A stretch of DNA of 18,044 nucleotides from DAOUGC01 sp034429695. Lineage in GTDB: Bacteria; Chloroflexota; Anaerolineae; Anaerolineales; Anaerolineaceae. Below, in pieces: positions 7,795 through 12,958 of the stretch. The position numbers and the translations under genes are program-made. The stretch covers positions 1 to 18,044 of the forward strand of contig DAOUGC010000085.1 of NCBI GenBank assembly GCA_034429695.1. The letters run 5' to 3'. Under the pieces are notes generated by a model. It saw only the letters and a program-made list of their open reading frames with translations. It did not search any database and had not been told where the DNA came from. How positions within the stretch are numbered: the stretch's first letter is position 1; each line of letters starts with the position of its first letter.

Positions 7795-7821
7795 CATACC
7801 ATGCTGATAAACATTGGTATG
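7795..7821. promoter_or_regulatory. Operator-like inverted repeat between divergent promoters
   Basis: CATACCA (7795-7801) and TGGTATG (7815-7821) form a perfect 7-bp dyad with a 13-base gap. The half-site centres are 20 bases apart, about two helical turns, which is what a dimeric repressor or activator needs. A further copy of CATACC lies at about 7867-7872. The site is about 40 bases outside the minus-strand -35 and 60 bases before the plus-strand -35. No regulator gene is adjacent. Confidence 0.4.
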
Positions 7822-7880
7822 GGAGAAAAGCATAAAGATTTTTAACAGAAAAATCATTTCTTTTAACATACCCGCTTTTT

Positions 7881-7909
7881 TTGACAAAAATGAACCATCA
7901 TGCTAAAAT
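7881..7909 (+). promoter_or_regulatory. Strong sigma-70-type promoter for RNase J
   Basis: TTGACA at 7881-7886, a spacer of exactly 17 bases, then TAAAAT at 7904-7909. TGC directly before the -10 makes it an extended -10 (TGnTAAAAT). This is the best promoter in the window. Transcription should begin near 7916, giving a leader of about 205 bases before the start codon at 8122. Confidence 0.85.
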
Positions 7910-7923
7910 TCTGACAATCAAGT

Positions 7924-8046
7924 ATGATCTTCGCCGGAATCCCGGTTGTTGTTTTTGTTGATCGTGTCATACGAAAGACTGGCAATCTCCCGGCAATTTG
8001 GCCGGTTTTTTTCTTTAAAATCATTTTTCCCGTAGCAGGGCGGTAG
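7924..8046 (+). CDS. Possible 40-codon leader ORF upstream of RNase J
   Basis: An ATG at 7924, about eight bases after the predicted transcription start, opens a 40-codon frame ending in TAG at 8044-8046. The peptide starts MIFAGIPVVVFVDRV and is hydrophobic with a few basic residues. It has no Shine-Dalgarno sequence, so translation would have to be nearly leaderless. It runs through the leader terminator at 7990-8012, so a ribosome on it would melt that hairpin and favour read-through. It may be a chance frame in a short region. I report it because its position and its crossing of the terminator make a translation-coupled control possible. Confidence 0.25.
   Translation: MIFAGIPVVVFVDRVIRKTGNLPAIWPVFFFKIIFPVAGR
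7990..8012 (+). terminator. Terminator inside the RNase J leader (attenuator candidate)
   Basis: CCGGC (7990-7994) pairs with GCCGG (8001-8005) around AATTTG and is followed by seven T (8006-8012), then CTTT. It lies about 75 bases after the predicted transcription start and 110 before the RNase J start codon. A second GCCGG at 7933-7937 could pair with 7990-7994 instead and act as an antiterminator. Either it attenuates rnj, or it ends a separate RNA of about 95 bases. Confidence 0.65.
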
Positions 8047-8101
8047 ACGTGGTCTTCCGAGCCAGGAGCTCGGCAGATCACTTCCACACGCTCTGCTGCG
8101 G
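8030..8101 (+). promoter_or_regulatory. Long hairpin in the RNase J 5' untranslated region
   Basis: Positions 8030-8042 pair with 8089-8101 in a 13-bp stem with two G/T wobbles. GTGG (8049-8052) pairs with CCAC (8084-8087), and CCGAGC (8057-8062) with GCTCGG (8068-8073) forms the tip with a 5-base loop. The structure ends 10 bases before the AGAGG ribosome binding site (8112-8116). It could be a processing or feedback target for the ribonuclease, as 5' leader hairpins are for RNase E in E. coli. That role is inferred; the pairing is visible. Confidence 0.55.
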
Positions 8102-8121
8102 AGATCAAACAAGAGGTTTTT

Positions 8122-9762
8122 ATGCAGCAAAAAGCACTGCGCATTATTCCCCTGGGGGGACTCGGGGAAGTGGGCAAGAACATGATGGTGTATGAGTACG
8201 ATGAGTCCATATTGATTGTGGATACCGGGCTCATGTTCCCCGACAGCGACATGCTGGGCGTGGATTACATCATCCCCGATTTTAATTATTTGATGGACAA
8301 GCGCGACCGCGTGGCCGGTATTGTGATCACCCACGGCCATGAGGATCATATCGGCGCCATCCAGCATGTACTGGCCGAGGTGAATGCGCCCATTTATGCC
8401 ACTCCGCTCACCCGTGGGTTGATCGAAGTCAAACTGGCGCGCAACGGACTCGCATCCAAGGCAGCCATTCACACCGTGCAGGCCGATGATACGGTACAGA
8501 TCGGGCCGTTTCAGGTGGAGTTCTTCCACGTGTGCCACTCGATCCCTGATGCGGTTGGGCTGGGCATTGTCACCCCGGTCGGGTTGGTGGTGCACACCGG
8601 AGACTACAAGTTCGATCAAACGCCGGTGGATAACTGGCCGACCGATTTCGCCAAACTGGCTGAATTTTCGGACCGCGGCGTGCTGGCCCTGCTGGCTGAC
8701 AGTACCAATGCCGAACGCGCTGGTTGGACGCCATCGGAGCGGGTGGTGGACAGCGCCATTGACAATGTTTTCACCACTGCCCCAGGACGCATCATCATCG
8801 CCAGTTTTGCCTCGTTGATCAGCCGCATGCAGCAGGTAATCAATGCCGCCCAGCGCCACGGCCGTAAACTGGCATTTGTGGGTTCCAGCATGGTGGATAA
8901 CGCCAAAATGGCGCGCAAGCTGGGTTATCTGGAAGTGCCCGACTCGCTGATCGTCAGCATTGAGCAGGCCGTCACCATGCCCGATGATGAGGTTGCCATT
9001 CTTTGCACCGGTTCGCAGGGCGAGCCCACCTCCATTCTGGGGCGGCTTTCGGTGGGGCGCTACCGTTTGTTTGACGTAAAATCTGGCGATACAATTGTGC
9101 TGTCATCGCACCCCATCCCTGGCAACGAGGAAAAGGTTTACAAGACCATCAACCGTTTGTTCCAGCGTGGAGCCAATGTGGTTTATGAGTCCATCGCGCC
9201 GGTACACGTTTCAGGACATGCCAGTCAGGAAGAGATGAAGTTGCTGATCAACCTGGTGCGCCCCAAGTACGTTGTGCCCATTCACGGTGAGCTGCGCCAC
9301 CTGCGCCAGCACGCCCTGCTTGCTGAACAGGTGGGTGTGCCGCGCGAGCATATTTTTATCGTGGAGAACGGCCAGGTGATCGAACTGAAAGACCGCGAAC
9401 TGCACCTGGCGGAACGCGTGCCTGGCGCTTATGTGTTTGTGGATTCGTCCGGTGTGAGCGATCTTGGTCCTGCCATCATCCGTGAGCGCGAGGCGCTTTC
9501 ACAGGACGGTGTGTTAATTGTGCACCTGGTGCTGGAAGCAGAAACCAATCGTCTATTGCGTGACCCTTATATCGAAAGCCGTGGTTTTTCCATCGGGCGC
9601 GAGCCGGGTGAGTTTTATGCCCAGACCCGCCGCAAGGTGGAGGATGCGCTCAGCCAGGCAAACGGCAACCTTCAAAAGGACGTTGAGCAGGCGGTGCGCA
9701 GCTATCTATACAATGAAATGCGTCGCTCGCCTTACGTGCTGGTGACGGTCTCGCGCGTGTAA
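8122..9762 (+). CDS. rnj: Ribonuclease J
   Basis: A 546-residue metallo-beta-lactamase/beta-CASP ribonuclease, the normal length for RNase J. AGAGG lies five bases before the ATG. Metal-site motifs: HGHEDHIG (H71, H73, D75, H76), H139 and D161 (VHTGDY). Beta-CASP motifs: ADSTNAE (D193, motif A), HVSGHAS (H366, motif B) and PIHGE (H388, motif C). The C-terminal third has the family's DPYIESRGF block and a small alpha/beta domain. RNase J is a zinc-dependent 5'-3' exonuclease and endonuclease that processes rRNA and degrades mRNA from 5'-monophosphate ends. The segment ASFASLISRMQQ departs from the usual FASNIHR-type consensus, with Ser where His is common; this is outside the metal-ligand set. 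It is a single-gene unit with its own strong promoter, a structured leader and a strong terminator at 9787-9828. The leader suggests post-transcriptional control. Confidence 0.97.
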   Translation: MQQKALRIIPLGGLGEVGKNMMVYEYDESILIVDTGLMFPDSDMLGVDYIIPDFNYLMDKRDRVAGIVITHGHEDHIGAIQHVLAEVNAPIYATPLTRGLIEVKLARNGLASKAAIHTVQADDTVQIGPFQVEFFHVCHSIPDAVGLGIVTPVGLVVHTGDYKFDQTPVDNWPTDFAKLAEFSDRGVLALLADSTNAERAGWTPSERVVDSAIDNVFTTAPGRIIIASFASLISRMQQVINAAQRHGRKLAFVGSSMVDNAKMARKLGYLEVPDSLIVSIEQAVTMPDDEVAILCTGSQGEPTSILGRLSVGRYRLFDVKSGDTIVLSSHPIPGNEEKVYKTINRLFQRGANVVYESIAPVHVSGHASQEEMKLLINLVRPKYVVPIHGELRHLRQHALLAEQVGVPREHIFIVENGQVIELKDRELHLAERVPGAYVFVDSSGVSDLGPAIIREREALSQDGVLIVHLVLEAETNRLLRDPYIESRGFSIGREPGEFYAQTRRKVEDALSQANGNLQKDVEQAVRSYLYNEMRRSPYVLVTVSRV

Positions 9763-9786
9763 GGTGATTTGAAGGAACGTGCAAGC

Positions 9787-9828
9787 ATGGGCTGCCCTTG
9801 TGATGGGGCAGCCCATTTTCTTTTTTTG
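9787..9828 (+). terminator. Strong intrinsic terminator of rnj
   Basis: A perfect 11-bp stem, ATGGGCTGCCC (9787-9797) with its complement at 9806-9816, around an 8-base loop. A T-rich tail follows (TTTTC then seven T). It closes the RNase J transcript 25 bases after the stop codon. It sits in the convergent gap before the pcm stop, but on the minus strand it lacks a T-run. Confidence 0.93.
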
Positions 9829-9897
9829 ATGAGCGGATCTTGTTGATCCATCGGTTTATGACAGGAACTTCGTTCCCCCCAATGGCTTTGGATTATT

Positions 9898-10563
9898 TCA
9901 TTCGTCCGTTCCCCATTCCTGCTCGCTCCAGCCAAACTTCCCGCGCATGGGCACAAAAGCCACGGGGAACAGTGATTCATATTCAATACGCCCGTGAACG
10001 CGTTGATAGCGGCGCAGGTCCTGCCGCCCACGAGCGCCAATGGGAATGATCAGCCGTCCTCCCTCAGCCAATTGATCGATCAGCGGCTGGGGTGGGGCGG
10101 GGGCTGCGGCGGTGACCGAAATCCCGTCGTATGGCGCAGATTCAGACCAGCCAAGCGAGCCATCGGTGCGATGAATATGAACGTCGGGATATCCCAGGCG
10201 TGTGAGTGTCTCACCGGCGCTGGCGGCCAGATGCGGGTTGTATTCAATGGTATGTACTTCAGCGGCCAGTTCTGCCAGGACGGCGGCGGCATAACCGCAA
10301 CCTGTACCCACCTCCAGCACACGTTCCGTACCTTCCAGCTCCAGCAAACTGGCCATTATCGCCACCATGTAAGGCTGTGAAATGGTCTGCCCCTGGCCGA
10401 TTGGCAGTGGAACGTCTTCATATGCGCGTGGTTGCAACTCAGCAGGGACAAATTCATGGCGGGGTATGCGGAACATGGCATTTAGTACGCGCTGGTTGGT
10501 AATCCCCCGTGCTGCGATTTGTTCTTTTACCATGTGCTGTCTGAGACGGCCAAATGGGTCCAT
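9898..10563 (-). CDS. pcm: Protein-L-isoaspartate O-methyltransferase
   Basis: A 221-residue SAM-dependent methyltransferase, the usual length. GAGGAGGGG lies just before the ATG at 10563. Characteristic motifs: AYEDVPLPIGQGQTISQPYM (47-66), the Pcm substrate-binding block, then motif I VLEVGTGCGYAAAVLA (82-97), which binds SAM, and HTIEYN with E107 for the ribose. ADGWP-like motif II is replaced by TDGSLGW. PLIDQLAEGGRLIIPIG matches the family's motif III. The enzyme methylates L-isoaspartyl residues that form in ageing proteins and starts their repair to aspartate, in the cytoplasm. It starts 26 bases after the mutY stop on the same strand, so the two are probably co-transcribed as a damage-repair pair. 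No clear terminator follows it. Confidence 0.96.
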   Translation of the reverse strand: MDPFGRLRQHMVKEQIAARGITNQRVLNAMFRIPRHEFVPAELQPRAYEDVPLPIGQGQTISQPYMVAIMASLLELEGTERVLEVGTGCGYAAAVLAELAAEVHTIEYNPHLAASAGETLTRLGYPDVHIHRTDGSLGWSESAPYDGISVTAAAPAPPQPLIDQLAEGGRLIIPIGARGRQDLRRYQRVHGRIEYESLFPVAFVPMRGKFGWSEQEWGTDE

Positions 10564-10589
10564 GATCCCCTCCTCTCGCGCAAGGCAGT

Positions 10590-11678
10590 TCAGGTGACAG
10601 GCTGGTTCAGGATGCGAGCGGCGATCTGCCGGTCGATCCTGCCCATCGGGTAATCCTTCAGTTCATTGCCGGTTGCCCAGTACACACGGGTATGGTGCAG
10701 CGCCTGCGGCTCTGCGCCGTTCAACTGGCAAACAAAGGCGTGCAGCGTAACCGAAAAGTGAGTGTAGGCGTGGCGGTATACGCCAAAATCCTCCCCGACC
10801 ACCACAGACACCCCCAGCTCTTCATGGATCTCCCGCACCAGACATTGCGGCAGGCTTTCGCCGGGTTCCTGCTTGCCGCCCGGAAACTCCCACAAGCCGC
10901 CCAGCAAGCCGTCCGTTGGACGCTGGCAGATCAAAACGCGCTGATCACGCCAGATGACCGCGGCGGTGACGGTGTAGTGCGGGGTGGGGGATTTCTTTTC
11001 CAGCACGGGGCGCTGTTCCTGCACGCCAAGCTGGCGCGCTTCACAGATTTCCGCCAGTGGGCAGATCAGGCAGCGCGGGTTGCGCGGGGTGCAAATGGCA
11101 GAACCCAGGTCCATGATGGCCTGGTTGTAATCACCGGCATGGCCCGGCGGCAGGTGCGCCTGTGCCAGTTGCCACAACATGGCCTCACCCTGCGGGCTGC
11201 GGGCGGGCAGGTCCACGTTGAACACCCTGGCCAGCACCCTGCGGATGTTTCCATCCAACGCGGCCACATCCCTGCCAAACGCCATGGACGCCACCGCAGC
11301 GGCGGTATAGCGGCCCACGCCGGGCAGCTTTTCCAGTTCGCCGGCGGTGCGCGGCAACTGTCCGCCGTACTCAGCCATCACCACCTGGGCGGCTTTATGC
11401 AGGCTGCGCGCCCGGCTGTAATACCCCAGACCCTCCCATGCCGAGAGTACCTGCTGTTCCGGGGCATCTGCCAGTGCGCTGAGGGTGGGAAATCGTTCCA
11501 TCCAGCGCAGGAAATAGGGAATGACGGTTTCCACCCGCGTCTGTTGCAACATGACCTCGGATACCCAGATGGCATAAGGGTCATCAGAGCCGCGCCACGG
11601 CAGGCTGCGCGCGTTTTGGCGGTACCACGCCAGCAGGTGTGGGGCAAATTTTTCTTCAACGGAGAAGACGTTGGCCAT
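10590..11678 (-). CDS. mutY: A/G-specific adenine DNA glycosylase
   Basis: A 362-residue MutY. The ATG at 11678 (AGGAAC just upstream) is chosen over an in-frame ATG at 11738, which lies inside a terminator. Catalytic domain: PWRG (27-30), SEVMLQQT with E41, the helix-hairpin-helix LPGVGRYTA (118-126), and LDGN with catalytic D142. The 4Fe-4S cluster ligands are C196, C203, C206 and C212 in the spacing C-x6-C-x2-C-x5-C. The C-terminal MutT-like domain (about 235-355) recognises 8-oxoguanine. It contains a complete Nudix box from G268 (G-x5-E-x7-REIHEELGV), which is often degenerate in MutY. The enzyme removes adenine mispaired with 8-oxoguanine and so prevents G:C to T:A mutations. It heads the mutY-pcm pair. 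Confidence 0.97.
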   Translation of the reverse strand: MANVFSVEEKFAPHLLAWYRQNARSLPWRGSDDPYAIWVSEVMLQQTRVETVIPYFLRWMERFPTLSALADAPEQQVLSAWEGLGYYSRARSLHKAAQVVMAEYGGQLPRTAGELEKLPGVGRYTAAAVASMAFGRDVAALDGNIRRVLARVFNVDLPARSPQGEAMLWQLAQAHLPPGHAGDYNQAIMDLGSAICTPRNPRCLICPLAEICEARQLGVQEQRPVLEKKSPTPHYTVTAAVIWRDQRVLICQRPTDGLLGGLWEFPGGKQEPGESLPQCLVREIHEELGVSVVVGEDFGVYRHAYTHFSVTLHAFVCQLNGAEPQALHHTRVYWATGNELKDYPMGRIDRQIAARILNQPVT

Positions 11679-11709
11679 GTTCCTACCGGTATGCTGATGC
11701 AAAATAAAC

Positions 11710-11736
11710 GGGGCTGCCCGCTTTTGTGACAGCCCC
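11710..11736 (-). terminator. Intrinsic terminator between the 100-residue gene and mutY
   Basis: On the minus strand GGGGCTG (11736-11730) pairs with CAGCCCC (11716-11710) around a 13-base loop and is followed by GTTTATTTTG. It lies nine bases after the stop of the conserved small gene and 32 bases before the mutY start. This splits the minus-strand genes into two units, or limits read-through into mutY. Confidence 0.75.
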
Positions 11737-11744
11737 ACTGTTGT

Positions 11745-12047
11745 TTAGAATGGGAACCCCCCGGTTGCCCTGACAATTTTTTGCGAGTAGTTGATCACGT
11801 AATCATGCAGCTTGTTGATCAGCGATGTCCACTCGGCGGACTGCACCAGTTTGTTTGCCGCATTCTCGGTTGGCGCCAGCGCCCCCACCATGATCTGCGG
11901 ATGGTCGCCATAAACGGTGGCCCACGCGTCGCTTAATTCAAAACCCAATTGTTGCACCCCCGGGATGAACTCGCGCACCACGAACTCAAAATATTCCTGA
12001 TCGCGCTCGGGAGAAATATCCCAGGTCATGATTAATTTGACAGCCAT
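11745..12047 (-). CDS. Conserved 100-residue protein, possibly dimeric alpha/beta-barrel-like
   Basis: The ATG at 12047 has AGGAGG seven bases upstream and is preferred to one two codons earlier. The protein is soluble, with no signal peptide: MAVKLIMTWDISPERDQEYF at the start, then VREFIPGVQQLGFELSDAWATVYGD, QIMVGALAPT and a C-terminal helix, ending VRATGGFPF. The opening beta-strand with a WDI-xx-(R/E) turn, the long helix and the VYG..PQIM strand suggest a small ferredoxin-like fold of the NIPSNAP or antibiotic-biosynthesis-monooxygenase kind. I recognise no catalytic residue and give no function. It starts 29 bases after the metallo-beta-lactamase-fold gene on the same strand, so it is probably its operon partner. 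Confidence 0.85.
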   Translation of the reverse strand: MAVKLIMTWDISPERDQEYFEFVVREFIPGVQQLGFELSDAWATVYGDHPQIMVGALAPTENAANKLVQSAEWTSLINKLHDYVINYSQKIVRATGGFPF

Positions 12048-12076
12048 GAGCAAACCTCCTGCGGGAAGACGTTGCC

Positions 12077-12727
12077 TTACCCGCGCGGATAGTCCAGAAC
12101 AATCACGCGGGTCTCATCTGGCAGCGACGCCGCGCTGGTGATTTTCAGGGAGGGAACGGTTTCCACATCTGACAGACCCATTTCTTTGAGGAATTTGCTC
12201 AATGGGTCCAGTTTGATGCTGGATTCTTTGGTTCCGTAATGCATGGGAATAACGATGGATGGCTCAAGCAGGCTGATTACCTCGGCAGCTTTGGCGGCGT
12301 TCAGGCCGTCCTGCCCGCCCACCGGAACCAGCGCGACGCGCACGCGGCCCAGGCCCTCAACCTCGGTCTGGGTGGGAACGCGCGTCAGGTTGCCCAGGTG
12401 GGCAACGGTAATGCCGTTGTAGTCGATCAGGTACAGGGTGTTGCGCTTTTCGCCTTCGGTCTTCCTGCTCACCCCGTTGGTTTGCACACCGGTGATGAAC
12501 ACTCCGCCGATCTCGAACTCGCCCGGCCCTGTGATCAGGTAAGGGTCGCCTTTGACGGCGCTGACGAAATTGTGCCCCGGCTGGTCGTGGCTGACGGTGA
12601 CGATATCGGCTTTGAGCTTGAGCGCTTCATAGCCCACCACGCGGTGGTCAAACGGGTCGCATACCACGCTGGCCTGCGCGCGCTCGCTCAATCGAAAACA
12701 GGAATGTCCAAACCAGTTGATTTCCAT
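12077..12727 (-). CDS. Metallo-beta-lactamase-fold protein with degenerate metal motif
   Basis: A 216-residue protein. The frame is open from 12919, but the ATG at 12727 has AAGGAG upstream and begins the family sequence MEINWFGHSCFRL. It is related to the UPF0173/UlaG-like branch of the fold: GHSC (H8), CDPF with D24, TVSHDQPGHN (44-53), LITGPGEFEIGGVFITG (64-80), AHLGNL (109-114), PVGGQDGLNAAKAAEVI (135-151) and PMHYGT (161-166, H163). The normal H-x-H-x-D-H motif reads H47-D-Q49-P-G51-H52, so two ligands are lost. The usual Asp of HLGD is N113. It may bind one metal, bind it differently, or be catalytically dead. Substrate unknown. It is cytoplasmic, and likely co-transcribed with the 100-residue gene downstream. 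Confidence 0.88.
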   Translation of the reverse strand: MEINWFGHSCFRLSERAQASVVCDPFDHRVVGYEALKLKADIVTVSHDQPGHNFVSAVKGDPYLITGPGEFEIGGVFITGVQTNGVSRKTEGEKRNTLYLIDYNGITVAHLGNLTRVPTQTEVEGLGRVRVALVPVGGQDGLNAAKAAEVISLLEPSIVIPMHYGTKESSIKLDPLSKFLKEMGLSDVETVPSLKITSAASLPDETRVIVLDYPRG

Positions 12728-12745
12728 GCAAGCTCCTTGGCGTTG

Positions 12746-12751
12746 ATTATA
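12746..12751 (-). promoter_or_regulatory. Possible -10 element for the metallo-beta-lactamase-fold gene
   Basis: A perfect TATAAT on the minus strand (12751-12746). At 17 bases upstream the -35 would be CTGGAA, which is poor. It would start transcription only about 12 bases before the ATG, leaving barely room for the ribosome binding site, so the call is weak. Confidence 0.25.
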
Positions 12752-12809
12752 CATGAAAACTGGCTGCTTTCCAGCCGGGCAGCAATGATGACCAATAAGA
12801 TAACGGATA

Positions 12810-12838
12810 TTGACTTGCCGCCACCTGGCGATTATGCT
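12810..12838 (+). promoter_or_regulatory. Probable promoter of beta-helix paralogue 2
   Basis: TTGACT (12810-12815), a 17-base spacer, then TATGCT (12833-12838). The -35 matches five of six consensus bases and the -10 four of six. Transcription would start near 12845, about 110 bases before the start codon, a leader similar in length to that of the other paralogue but not similar in sequence. Confidence 0.4.
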
Positions 12839-12958
12839 CAATAAACGTTTTAAAGTGAGGGGGTGGTTGTAAGCCAAATATAAAGTGTAGCGCTTCTTAA
12901 ATGGGTTACCATAAACCAATAGGCGTGATTATCGGAAGCCGAGGAAGGAAGGTGCGTG

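Noticed and set aside
7918..8859. 313-residue minus-strand frame opposite the start of rnj
   Set aside because: It covers the rnj promoter leader and the metal-binding motifs of RNase J on the other strand, and has no support of its own.
10692..11729. 345-residue plus-strand frame opposite mutY
   Set aside because: The mutY frame has catalytic, iron-sulfur and Nudix motifs; the opposite frame has none.
12762..12776. Small hairpin GGCTG/CAGCC, terminator-like on the minus strand, upstream of the MBL-fold gene
   Set aside because: The stem is only five pairs with a poor T-tract and it overlaps the possible promoter.
12728..12919. Longer N-terminus for the MBL-fold protein
   Set aside because: The family sequence starts at MEINWFGHSC with a ribosome binding site directly upstream; the extension is unrelated sequence.
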